Source of the DNA: Leptospira biflexa
Lineage (GTDB): Bacteria > Spirochaetota > Leptospiria > Turneriellales > DYLW01
Reading direction: 5' to 3'
Length of the DNA: 53,251 nucleotides
NCBI GenBank assembly: GCA_020720785.1
Contig: DYOA01000001.1
Location: 113,767 to 167,017 of the forward strand
Shown here: in pieces, positions 43,337 to 53,007 of the stretch
How positions within the stretch are numbered: position 1 is the stretch's first letter
How the letters are laid out: each line of letters begins with the position of its first letter
Translations under genes and position numbers: made by a program
The notes under the pieces: model-generated
Database searches by the model: none
What the model was told of the DNA's origin: nothing
Seen by the model: the letters and a program-made list of their open reading frames with translations, nothing else

Positions 43337-45034
43337 TTACAGAATTTTTCCGGTAATCCTTTTCCGGAGACGACGGATAAACCTGAGCTGTTCCGCTTTT
43401 TGCCGGGATAAGAAATCCGGATTTTTTTTTCTCCTGGCCAGGATTGCGTGTTTCCGCCCGATATTTTCCATGAAAGAAAAATCATCCGGGAGAGGATTTC
43501 CATGCAGGGTATCCAGAAAAGACTGGATTTTGTTTTCCAAACCGGATGCGATATAGCCGGAGGAAGAGGTATTTTCCAGAATGCGGTTAATAAATTCTGT
43601 GGGATTGAATTCGGAGGTGCGGAAAATCTCCTCCAGCTCCCGTGGGTTCAGATTGCGGATTCCCTCCAGTCCCAGTCCAAAGCAAGAGGCATTACAGAGC
43701 TGCACATTTTTAACCCTTTTCGCAGCGTCCTCAAACCAGTGGGCGTATAAACCCAGAACATAATCCGCCGGGACATTTTTTCCGGAGACTCCGGGTTTGG
43801 GCAGAACTTCCCGTTTATGCAGTACGGCATTGTTGATATTTTCTATACCATTTACCCGGTTAGTGATGGCCAGCCAGGTATCCGTGTGGTGGGTTCCCAT
43901 GGAATGAATTTCCCGGTTGGAATAGGCAAAATCCGATCCCACCAGAATAATGGTTTCAAAATTCATTTGCCGTAGAAGATCAAACAGAGTGGTGGATACC
44001 GAACCACCGGACTGTACATCGCCCAGATTCTGGTTGCCGGAAAGCAGCTCCCGTTCCAGAAAATCGCTACCGGGAGTGAGCACCCGGATATCTCCCCGGT
44101 ATTGGGCGGTAACCCCCATAAAAAGAGGTCCGCGCCAGCAGCGGGTTATCTGCGGATTGGCGACCACATCGGCATATAAAAACGGATCTTTTCCAGGATG
44201 GCCGCAGGGCAGATTTTTTATATGGCGTTGCGTGAAGCTCTGGGCGTCCAGGGTGGCCAGAAGGTGGGGTTGGATACCGGAACGGGAGAGTACCCTGTAT
44301 GCGGAATCCACCGCGGCCAGAAAAACCTTATCCCGGTATTTTTTTAAAATCGGCAGGACCACCCGCAGGCTGGGGCCGGTGGACACCAGAACGCCGATGG
44401 ATTTTTTTACCGGATTGCGTTGGAATAACAGCCGGGCAGGGTATGCCCGCTGGAAGACGGGAATCTGGGACAGGGTGTTCAAAATCCAAAGGGGTTCAAA
44501 TTCCAGGCGGGTAAAAAGGTCAGAAAAACGGGATGCCATTGCTTTTTTGAAGAGTTCCTCTGCCCGGGCATAAAAATCGGGCTGGATCCCCAGGCTGCCG
44601 GGGACCTTTAAAATCCGGTATCCGGTCATTTCTTCCATGGAAAAACCTTCCAGCATATCGCCCAGAGAGTCCAGATTTTTCCCGCTGAAAATATACATGT
44701 CCTGGAAAATATCCGGAAACCGATGGGTAAACAATTCCACGAGAGCGGTTTCATATTCAATGATGGCGATATTTCCCCCGGACGTTTCCTTTTCTGCCCG
44801 GAGTATTTCCAGCAGTGGGATGGATGCTATACCAAAGACAACCGCAAAAAACCCGTTTTTCAGGGCAAAGCTACCTTTAATCCGTTGTGCTTCTTTGTGC
44901 CCGTTTCTGGGGCTGATCAGGGGAAGGCTTTTTTTTAACTTTTCAGTACGATAGAAAATTTGAAATTGCCTTTCCGCATAAGAGACAGAATAGGAAAACC
45001 CATGCCCTTGAATGATTTCATTGAATGTTTCCAA
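43337..45034 (-). CDS. Maf/DUF115 (MptE-like) protein
   Basis: A 565-residue cytosolic protein with the DUF115 core: GVLVSTGPSLRVVLPIL, VFLAAVDSAYRVLSRSGIQPHLLATLDAQ, SGGSVSTTLFDLL, IILVGSDFAYSNREIHSMGTHHTD. In flagellated bacteria Maf/DUF115 proteins transfer nonulosonic acids to flagellins; archaeal relatives are pterin pyrophosphokinases. A glycosyl-transfer role is therefore a family-based guess. It is divergent from smc with 96 nt between. The last 20 nt overlap a doubtful small ORF on the other strand. Confidence 0.82.
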   Translation of the reverse strand: METFNEIIQGHGFSYSVSYAERQFQIFYRTEKLKKSLPLISPRNGHKEAQRIKGSFALKNGFFAVVFGIASIPLLEILRAEKETSGGNIAIIEYETALVELFTHRFPDIFQDMYIFSGKNLDSLGDMLEGFSMEEMTGYRILKVPGSLGIQPDFYARAEELFKKAMASRFSDLFTRLEFEPLWILNTLSQIPVFQRAYPARLLFQRNPVKKSIGVLVSTGPSLRVVLPILKKYRDKVFLAAVDSAYRVLSRSGIQPHLLATLDAQSFTQRHIKNLPCGHPGKDPFLYADVVANPQITRCWRGPLFMGVTAQYRGDIRVLTPGSDFLERELLSGNQNLGDVQSGGSVSTTLFDLLRQMNFETIILVGSDFAYSNREIHSMGTHHTDTWLAITNRVNGIENINNAVLHKREVLPKPGVSGKNVPADYVLGLYAHWFEDAAKRVKNVQLCNASCFGLGLEGIRNLNPRELEEIFRTSEFNPTEFINRILENTSSSGYIASGLENKIQSFLDTLHGNPLPDDFSFMENIGRKHAILARRKKNPDFLSRQKAEQLRFIRRLRKRITGKIL

Positions 45035-45130
45035 GATATTATCAAATACAGGTTAAAGTCATGGCATCAACCAAATATTTAAGGAAAACTCTGGTATATT
45101 CCGGGCGTATGGCTGGCCGATGGGGGATTT

Positions 45131-47905
45131 ATGGTTATTAAAAAGGTGGAAATTGCGGGATTCAAATCATTTGCGAATACCACTTCCCTGAAATTTGAGT
45201 ATAAAAAGACATCAATTATTGGTCCCAATGGATGCGGCAAGTCCAACGTTCTGGATGCTATCAAATGGGTTCTGGGGGAAAAATCTGTAAAGGCCATGCG
45301 TGGGGAAAAAATGGAGGATATTATTTTTTCCGGAACGGAAGGCAAGAAACCCTCCAATTTAGCACAGGTGGCCATTTATATTGACAATTCCCGGAAGCTG
45401 TTCCATCTGGATCATCCGGAAGTGAAGATTGCCCGCCGTTTGTACCGGGATGGGCAGAGTCAGTATTTGATTAACGACACCCGGGTTACCAGAAAAGAAA
45501 TTGAGACGCTACTTATGGATACCGGTCTGGGGAAATCCAGTTATTCTTTCATGGAGCAGGGGCAGATGGACATGATTCTGTCCAGCAAACCGGAAGACCG
45601 CCGGTTGCTATTTGAAGAAGCGGCGGGGATTTCTCGTTTTAAATCCCAGAAATCGGACGCAGAAAAAAATCTGGAACGTGCCAACCTGAATATAACCCGG
45701 CTCCGGGATATTATGCACGGCATGGGAAAAGACCTCCAGACAAAAACCATCCAGGCGGAAAAAACTTTACGGTATAATGAGCTGCTATCCGCCCAGAAAG
45801 AACATGATTTGAAAATCCGCTACGGGCAGTTTAAAGACCAGGAAAACGCGATTGATAAGCTGGGGGAAAGGATCATTTCCAGGAAAAAGGATCTGGAGAA
45901 GCTGGATCAGAAGATACTGGTGGAACAGGAGAGTTTGCGGAAAATTGAAAAAGAAATTGAGATATTGACCGGAGAGCTCCATGAAAAAGACGCCGCAAAC
46001 CGGGTGAACCGGGAAAAGATATCCCAATGGGAAGGTATGATTGCAAATCATACCGCACGGAAAGGCCATATTGAGAGAGAAAAGGTCATTCTGGGAGAAA
46101 AGGTGGAAACCAGCCGGGAAAGGCTGAATACCCAGAAAAATAAAATGACTTCCATGACCCAGCACAGGATAACGGTCAATGGAAATGCCTCTTCCATTGA
46201 GAAAGATATGGAAGGGATTCTTGCTGAAATTGAAAATAACCGTACCAGACAGGAGCAGATTGGTCTGGATATAAAAAATTTAAGAAATGATATAATAAAC
46301 GGTAAAAATGATTTGAAGGATGTCCGGGCTGAACAGGAAACGGTCATCCGGGATCTGCTGGAATCATTGAAAAAGGAAAAATCCAGCTATGACAGTTTTG
46401 AATCGGAAAAAAATCTGCGAAAAGTAAAAATCTTTGAAAAAATAGACCAGATATCCGGCAGTCTGGCCCGGTCACTGGATTATCTGCAAAACCAGAGTAT
46501 TTCCCCTGCGGTGGATGAATTGAAAAAACTAATAACATCCATGGAAAAAGAGGATATGAAAACCCAGATTGACAAAGTAACCTCCATCAGTGAAGGCCTT
46601 TATCATATTTTATTTGAAAAAGGGGGGGTTCATTCCCGGAAAGAGGAAATGGATGAAATGATTGCCCGTCTGGATAAAACCATCCATCATAATGAAGAAG
46701 AGCTGGAAAAAAGGAGAAGAGAGCTGGAAGATTCCCAGACAAACCATCATGATTTGAATTCCGCGTACCAGCAACTCAAAGCACACAGAAAACAGATCCA
46801 GATGGAGACAGAAAATCTGGAAAAGGAAATCAAAACGCTGGAGGAAATCATCCAGAATGAAACCCAGACATTGAAATATTTTGAGACTCAGTTTGGGCAG
46901 AAAGAAGAAGAAGAAATAACAATTTCCAGAGAGTCACAGAAAATGACAAAAGATATCTCTGATATCAAAGATTCCATTGCCCAGGATTTGGGTAAAATAC
47001 AGAGCATTGAAGAAAAAATTCGTAAAACCACCGCCAGGAAAAATGAAATCCAGGAAAAACTGGAAATTCAGACAGATAGCAGGAATAAAATTCAACTGGA
47101 TATCAGTGAACAGGAATTCCAGATGGGAGCATTTCTGGGTAATAAAGAATCCATCATCCAGGATATTTATAATTCCTATACAATGACCATGGAAGAGTTG
47201 GAGCAGAGATTTAAAGATGCCCGCATCCAGATAAAAACAGAGAAAGATAATTTTTTCCGCCTCCAGAAGGAAATTGAAAACCTGGGGCCGGTAAATCCTC
47301 TGGCCATTTCCGAAAAAAACCGGATTGAGGAGCTGTATAAACATAACCAAGTGCAACTGGATGATATTTTGAAATCCCAGGATAATATCCTGAGTGTGAT
47401 TCATGATATTGAAAAAAAATCCCAGGATCAGTTTCTGGATTCTTTTGAGCAGATAAAAATTAATTTTCGCTCCACCTTCCGGCAACTTTTCCAGGGCGGG
47501 GAAGCGGAACTTTCCCTTCAGGAACCGGAAAAACCGCTGGAATCCGGAATTGAAATTTCCGTTCAGCCTCCGGGTAAAAGGCCCAAATCCATCCGTTTAC
47601 TTTCCGGAGGGGAAAAAGCCCTGACTGCCATTGCCTTGATGTTTGCCGTTTATATGGTGCGGTCTTCCCCTCTGTGTGTTCTGGATGAAATTGATGCTCC
47701 TCTGGATGACCAGAATGTGGGCAGATTTCTGGACCTGTTGCATACCTTTGCGGATAATACCCAGTTTATTCTCATTACCCACAACAAGAAAACAATTTCC
47801 CGTACAGATATGGTGTTTGGGGTTACCATGGAAGAGCCGGGAGTGAGTAAAGTACTTACTATTGATTTGCAGAACCAGAAAAAAGTGGATGAAATGATTG
47901 TCTGA
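45131..47905 (+). CDS. smc: Short chromosome segregation protein SMC lacking a visible hinge
   Basis: ATPase of the condensin-type SMC family. The N-terminal head has Walker A GPNGCGKS (31-38) and FKSFANTTSLKFEYKKTSIIGP before it. Long coiled coils fill residues about 165-800. The C-terminal head has the ABC signature LLSGGEKAL (823-831) and Walker B LCVLDEIDAPLDDQN. At 924 residues it is some 220-260 shorter than typical bacterial SMC. The middle, where the globular hinge with its Gly-rich dimer motifs should be, is instead helical (about 430-520: SLARSLDYLQNQSISPAVDELKKLI). Shortened SMCs occur in spirochaetes. GGGGGA precedes the ATG. RecN or SbcC is unlikely given the head sequence. Confidence 0.88.
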   Translation: MVIKKVEIAGFKSFANTTSLKFEYKKTSIIGPNGCGKSNVLDAIKWVLGEKSVKAMRGEKMEDIIFSGTEGKKPSNLAQVAIYIDNSRKLFHLDHPEVKIARRLYRDGQSQYLINDTRVTRKEIETLLMDTGLGKSSYSFMEQGQMDMILSSKPEDRRLLFEEAAGISRFKSQKSDAEKNLERANLNITRLRDIMHGMGKDLQTKTIQAEKTLRYNELLSAQKEHDLKIRYGQFKDQENAIDKLGERIISRKKDLEKLDQKILVEQESLRKIEKEIEILTGELHEKDAANRVNREKISQWEGMIANHTARKGHIEREKVILGEKVETSRERLNTQKNKMTSMTQHRITVNGNASSIEKDMEGILAEIENNRTRQEQIGLDIKNLRNDIINGKNDLKDVRAEQETVIRDLLESLKKEKSSYDSFESEKNLRKVKIFEKIDQISGSLARSLDYLQNQSISPAVDELKKLITSMEKEDMKTQIDKVTSISEGLYHILFEKGGVHSRKEEMDEMIARLDKTIHHNEEELEKRRRELEDSQTNHHDLNSAYQQLKAHRKQIQMETENLEKEIKTLEEIIQNETQTLKYFETQFGQKEEEEITISRESQKMTKDISDIKDSIAQDLGKIQSIEEKIRKTTARKNEIQEKLEIQTDSRNKIQLDISEQEFQMGAFLGNKESIIQDIYNSYTMTMEELEQRFKDARIQIKTEKDNFFRLQKEIENLGPVNPLAISEKNRIEELYKHNQVQLDDILKSQDNILSVIHDIEKKSQDQFLDSFEQIKINFRSTFRQLFQGGEAELSLQEPEKPLESGIEISVQPPGKRPKSIRLLSGGEKALTAIALMFAVYMVRSSPLCVLDEIDAPLDDQNVGRFLDLLHTFADNTQFILITHNKKTISRTDMVFGVTMEEPGVSKVLTIDLQNQKKVDEMIV

Positions 47906-48039
47906 TTTCTTAAGCAATCCCCGCCACACGGAAAAAATTCAGACCCATGTTATGGGTTCCGCACTCTTATAAAAGCAATAGGTGCAATCTATGTTGCATA
48001 AATGAACAAATGGGGCAGGGGAAAAAAACCAATATTTTC

Positions 48040-48071
48040 TTGACTTGGCAGATGCAAAAACCGATTATAAT
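48040..48071 (+). promoter_or_regulatory. Probable promoter of the HEAT-repeat gene
   Basis: TATAAT at 48066-48071 with upstream TTGACT (48040-48045, spacer 20) and TTGGCA (48045-48050, spacer 15 to TATAAT or 18 to TAATAT). Neither spacing is ideal for TATAAT, but this is the best candidate before the start at 48128. Confidence 0.5.
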
Positions 48072-48127
48072 ATATCGTCCCAGCGAAAGGCGGATAGTAT
48101 ATATCGGGCTTTTGAAAAGGAGTTTTT

Positions 48128-49039
48128 ATGAAAAAAATATTAGGATTTATTATTGGTGTAACTGCTTTGGCCGTTTTTCCGGCGATGAGTGTTTTCAGTG
48201 AAAGCAGTGAATCCTCCAAAAATTATAACATTGACGAATTGAAAGAAAATAGACTGAATCTGGTGGAAGAGGCGGGAGCCGGAACATTTGAAACCAGAAT
48301 GAAGGCCATCACGGAATGTGGTCTGGGCAGAATGCACTACTGCCTGCGGGTTCTCATTGAAAATCTGGATGATCCCAACCCTACCATACGGAATGAGAGT
48401 ATCCGGGGGCTGGGCTTTCTGGGAATGGAAGAAGCTGTGGATCCTCTTTTAAAACAGATAGAAAAGCTGGATAAGGAATTGGAAGAGAATAAGAAAAAGG
48501 AAGAGGAATTCATAGAAAAGTTAAAAAATGAAAAAGATCTGACACAAAAAGCATATTATGTGACCATCATCCAGGAATTGCATGATGATTATAAAATGAT
48601 GCTGAATGCAAAAGCCGCAGCCATCTGGGCCATTGGGAGTATTGAAGCAGAGAGTGCTCTGGAGAAAATAAAGGTATATATAAAAGACAAAGAAGACAGC
48701 ATCAGAAGAATTACCGCAACTGCTATTGGGGAGATTGGGGCAACATCCGGATTGGCCATTCTGGAAGAAGCCATCGAAGCAGAAAAAGTGGACAGGGTAA
48801 AAGTGGATATCCTCAAGGCGTATCTATTGATTGAACCCACCAAAACAAAATACATAGACCAGGTGATTATTCTCCTTCGTGATGACGAGCCTTGGGTACG
48901 CTATTATGCTGCGAATGCCGTTTATGATCTGAATTTATTTAATGCCCACGTTCCGCTAAGGAGAGCATTAAAAATTGAGTCCGATCCCATGGTCAGAAAA
49001 GCATTGCACCGGGCGTACGAGAAAAGCATTGCCCATTAA
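48128..49039 (+). CDS. Exported HEAT-repeat protein
   Basis: The 303-residue protein starts with a signal peptide (MKKILGFIIGVTALAVFPAMSVFSES) and has AAGGAG 6 nt before the ATG. The mature part is an array of HEAT/PBS-lyase-type repeats (NPTIRNESIRGLGFLGMEEAVDPLLKQI, AAAIWAIGSIEAESALEKI, DSIRRITATAIGEIGATSGLAILEEAI, EPWVRYYAANAVYDL). These are interrupted by a Lys/Glu-rich coiled insert. Such arrays are scaffolds for protein binding; no catalytic residues are expected. Likely periplasmic. Its stop overlaps the convergent mnmA stop by 4 nt. Confidence 0.85.
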   Translation: MKKILGFIIGVTALAVFPAMSVFSESSESSKNYNIDELKENRLNLVEEAGAGTFETRMKAITECGLGRMHYCLRVLIENLDDPNPTIRNESIRGLGFLGMEEAVDPLLKQIEKLDKELEENKKKEEEFIEKLKNEKDLTQKAYYVTIIQELHDDYKMMLNAKAAAIWAIGSIEAESALEKIKVYIKDKEDSIRRITATAIGEIGATSGLAILEEAIEAEKVDRVKVDILKAYLLIEPTKTKYIDQVIILLRDDEPWVRYYAANAVYDLNLFNAHVPLRRALKIESDPMVRKALHRAYEKSIAH

Positions 49040-50082
49040 AGACGGATACGTCCGCCACCCTTAACATATTTCTTTTTGGGATCATACAGGACGCATGCCT
49101 GCCCCGGAGTGACGTCCGGTATTGGGTTGTGAAGTTGGATTTTTAATGAAATATCGTTGCGTCTCACGCGGGCTTCCTGAAAAGGTGCATTGTATCTGAT
49201 TTGGACCAGGGTTTCCACATCTTCCTCCATGGGAAATAATTCCGGATAAGCCAGGTGGATGTTCCAGAGGAAAAATTCAGAGATTTTTCTGTCTTCCCGG
49301 TTTCCCAGAATAATATCTCCGTTTTCTCTGATCTCCAGAACATAGAGCGTGCCACCGCCTCCCAGACCCAGGCCACGACGTTGTCCCACGGTAAAAAGTT
49401 CCTTTCCTGGATGGTCACCCAGTTTTTTTCCATCGGATGAAAAAAATGTGCCAGGAGTGAGCGGGCCGTTTTCCCTGTAAAAAGAGCGGTAATCTCCATC
49501 CGGAAGAAAACAGATGTCCTGGGATTCTGAATCCGGATACTCTCCTCCGAATACCGAATGGTATATTTCCCGCACATTGCTCTTGGTATAATCCGCAAGT
49601 GGAAAAAGCACCCGGGAGAGCGTATCCCCGGACAATCGGTAGAGATAATAGGACTGATCTTTATGGACATCCAGGGGCGGAACCAGAAAAATATTTCCGT
49701 CAATGCTACCGGTTTTTGCGTAATGCCCGGTGGCAATGTAATCCATTCCATTTTTTTCTCTGAATTCTTCCAGAGCAGAAAATTTTATTTTTTGATTACA
49801 GAGAACACAGGGATTAGGCGTTCGGGCAGCATGGTATTCATCCAGAAAATCCCGGATGATGATGCCGGAAAACTGTGGTTGCATATCCATGACTTCCCAA
49901 TCCACATTCAGAAAATCCGCAAGTGATGCAATTTTTTCCAGGGTTTGTTCCATCCCTGGAACGGGATAGAGTTTCAGATACACCAGGGTGGGGAGGAAGC
50001 CGCTTTCCTTCAGAAGGTATGCCGCAATGGAGGAGTCTACCCCGCCGGATACGCCCAGGGCAACTTTCTTCCCGCTGATCAT
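49036..50082 (-). CDS. mnmA: tRNA-specific 2-thiouridylase MnmA
   Basis: Adds sulfur at U34 of Lys, Glu and Gln tRNAs using ATP and a persulfide relay. The 348 residues show the PP-loop SGGVDSS (12-18), NPCVLCN with C95 at the nucleophile position, SQDICF with C191 as the second catalytic Cys, and the FTVGQRRGLGLGGG binding loop. GQACVLYD lies near the end. The length is usual. It is packed one base after yqgE on the same strand. Confidence 0.95.
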   Translation of the reverse strand: MISGKKVALGVSGGVDSSIAAYLLKESGFLPTLVYLKLYPVPGMEQTLEKIASLADFLNVDWEVMDMQPQFSGIIIRDFLDEYHAARTPNPCVLCNQKIKFSALEEFREKNGMDYIATGHYAKTGSIDGNIFLVPPLDVHKDQSYYLYRLSGDTLSRVLFPLADYTKSNVREIYHSVFGGEYPDSESQDICFLPDGDYRSFYRENGPLTPGTFFSSDGKKLGDHPGKELFTVGQRRGLGLGGGGTLYVLEIRENGDIILGNREDRKISEFFLWNIHLAYPELFPMEEDVETLVQIRYNAPFQEARVRRNDISLKIQLHNPIPDVTPGQACVLYDPKKKYVKGGGRIRL

Positions 50083-50083
50083 A

Positions 50084-50632
50084 TTAATTTAAAAGAGGAT
50101 CCTTTACAAAACGGGAATAGTACCGGTATAATCCGCCTCTTCTGCCCATGGTTTTCCGCCAGCAATGGGCACCGTCTTTGAAACCTTCAAAGGGGAAATC
50201 TTTTTTTTTGGCAGGGACTGTTATCCAGGATTTTCTCTTCATTTCATTTTCCAATTGCCCTTTGCCCCATCCCGCATATCCATGGATAAACACCATTTCT
50301 TCTTCATTTTCCACCAATCGTTCAATGAGGGCTATGGAACTACCCATGTGAATATCCTCCATGATCGAAAGTCCGGCGTCCGGATCTTCTTCCATTTTAT
50401 GCAGCACAAAAACTATATCCGGCTGGACAGGGCCGCCATAATAGACTGGAATGCGGGAGGCTTTTTCGCTTAAACCAGAAAAAACACTTTTCAGCGAAAT
50501 ATCTTTTTCTCTTCGGTTGAGGATCAGCCCAAAAGCACCATCCCCGCTCTGCTCCACTATGTAAACGACGGATCGGATAAAATTTGGATCCTGGAGATTG
50601 GGATGAGCTACAATAAGATTATTTTTGCTCAT
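50084..50632 (-). CDS. YqgE/AlgH family protein (UPF0301)
   Basis: A 182-residue member of the widespread UPF0301 family: LIVAHPNLQDPNFIRSVVYIVEQSGDGAFGLILNR at the N-terminus, then VYYGGPVQPDIVFVLH and VFIHGYAGWGKGQLENEMKRKSW. The molecular function is not established; AlgH in pseudomonads was linked to alginate and virulence regulation. It lies immediately before mnmA and probably shares its transcript. Confidence 0.93.
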   Translation of the reverse strand: MSKNNLIVAHPNLQDPNFIRSVVYIVEQSGDGAFGLILNRREKDISLKSVFSGLSEKASRIPVYYGGPVQPDIVFVLHKMEEDPDAGLSIMEDIHMGSSIALIERLVENEEEMVFIHGYAGWGKGQLENEMKRKSWITVPAKKKDFPFEGFKDGAHCWRKTMGRRGGLYRYYSRFVKDPLLN

Positions 50633-50636
50633 CCCT

Positions 50637-50688
50637 GGAAAAAATCTGTCTTGTGAGATTTAATTATTACATTATTTCCCAAAGACAG
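50637..50688 (-). terminator. Possible terminator of mdh
   Basis: On the minus strand CTGTCTT (50688-50682) pairs with AAGACAG (50652-50646) around a long AT-rich loop of 29 nt and is followed by ATTTTTT. It lies just after the mdh stop and before yqgE. The stem is short and the loop is long, so it is only a candidate. Confidence 0.4.
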
Positions 50689-50703
50689 TTTCATTCTGAA
50701 AAA

Positions 50704-51696
<993 letters not shown>

Positions 51697-51739
51697 TTAT
51701 TGCCCTCTGTGGTGTCAACAATTTCAGGAGTAAAGGGAT

Positions 51740-52579
51740 TCAGCTCTGGTTGTTCCGGATCATTTGAAGCTGGTCTTCTGAGAAATGAACATATTCTTTC
51801 ATTGTTTCTTTGAATTCGGAGAGGAAACTTTCCGGATCCAGGGAGACATCATTCTGACGGATCTCAAAGTGCAGATGGGCTCCGGTGGATTGTCCGGTGT
51901 TTCCGGAAAAGGCTATAAGCTGCCCTCGTTTTACCTTATCCCCTTTTTTCAGAATGGTCTGGGATAAATGGGCATAACGGGTAATCAATGTGCCCTGGTG
52001 CTGGATCACAACGGTGTATCCGTAACCGCCCTCAAAGCCGGAGTGCAGAATAATTCCATCTCCAGCCGCAACCACAGTGGTGCCGATGGGGGCAGCCATG
52101 TCCACCCCGGAATGTATGGTTCCAAAAACAGAACGCACTCCCCATTTTTGGGTGATGCTGGAACCCACCATCGGCCAGATAAATTCTCCATGGGGTACGT
52201 CCCGGTGGTGCCGTTTGATGCCCATGGATTCCAGCTTTTCCAGGTAGTCATCAGAGAAAGGTATAAAGTATCGGGCGTTGAAAAAAACTTTCTGTTCCGG
52301 ATTTTTTATCTCATTGACAGCAATGATTTCCTCCCGGGTTGTCCCGTATTTCTCTGCGATGCGTTCCATGCTCTGGCCATGGCCCATGTTCATCCAGAGT
52401 CCGGAGTGCTCTTTGTATGTCTGGATATATTTATTATCGATGAAGACTCTTTCTGTTTGCCCGTACGATTCTGCTTTTACCTTGTATTTCTTCCAGAGAT
52501 CTTCTGCGTAACCCATGGAATTTCCAATAAGGACATAAACAACAATAAAGCTTGATATCTTTGATAGCATCCAAGCCAT
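51740..52579 (-). CDS. Secreted LysM-M23 peptidoglycan endopeptidase
   Basis: A 279-residue envelope enzyme with an N-terminal hydrophobic export signal (SKISSFIVVYVLIGNSMGYA), a LysM-like unit (HGQSMERIAEKYGTTREEIIAVNEI) and a C-terminal M23 domain with intact zinc ligands: HSGVD and HLHFE, plus YAHLS. It is therefore a real metallopeptidase, in contrast to the degenerate LytM-like protein at 5406-6536. It would cut peptide cross-links in the wall. mdh lies 79 nt downstream on the same strand. Confidence 0.92.
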   Translation of the reverse strand: MAWMLSKISSFIVVYVLIGNSMGYAEDLWKKYKVKAESYGQTERVFIDNKYIQTYKEHSGLWMNMGHGQSMERIAEKYGTTREEIIAVNEIKNPEQKVFFNARYFIPFSDDYLEKLESMGIKRHHRDVPHGEFIWPMVGSSITQKWGVRSVFGTIHSGVDMAAPIGTTVVAAGDGIILHSGFEGGYGYTVVIQHQGTLITRYAHLSQTILKKGDKVKRGQLIAFSGNTGQSTGAHLHFEIRQNDVSLDPESFLSEFKETMKEYVHFSEDQLQMIRNNQS

Positions 52580-53007
52580 ATTTAAAAAGTGATTTTTTTT
52601 GTAAATAATATTTTTAATGTCGCGGTAATAAATTTTAAGAAAGTCTGGATGATATAGAGATAATTATATTTAATTTTAGGTGATAAAAGATATTTTGAAG
52701 GTATTTCTGGCGATTATCCGGATCCTGTATCCATCCGCAGGCCGGTCAAATGGTTCACAACGGACGCCCGGAGGGGTTAAAACTCCGGGAGTTGGATTGG
52801 GAATTGGCCAGAATCCCGCTAATGGATTTCCCCCGATGACCGCCGGGTGGAATGCTTTCGCAATGGTTCCCGGCTCGCCGGACATCGTGTCCACTAATCG
52901 CTGGGCACGCTCCGCTGGGGGATGGCAGGATGGGCTATGGCGGATCCCGTCCGAATGGATAATTATTTTGCCTTTGCATACTATTCAGCATATATCAATA
53001 TGCATCA
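52580..53007. other. Non-coding stretch with GC-rich hairpins
   Basis: From about 52710 to 52935 the base composition becomes visibly GC-rich compared with its AT-rich flanks. It holds CCCGGAG/CTCCGGG (52767-52789), CCGGC/GCCGG (52870-52881) and the partly overlapping GGAC/GTCC (52880-52892). An open frame (52680-53018) runs through it, but its text is low-information and Pro/Gly-rich with no family features. It may be a structured RNA, a repeat element or a gene remnant. Confidence 0.3.

Noticed and set aside
49164..49751. A second minus-strand frame inside mnmA
   Set aside because: The intact mnmA frame covers the same DNA with all catalytic motifs, so this is a frame shadow.
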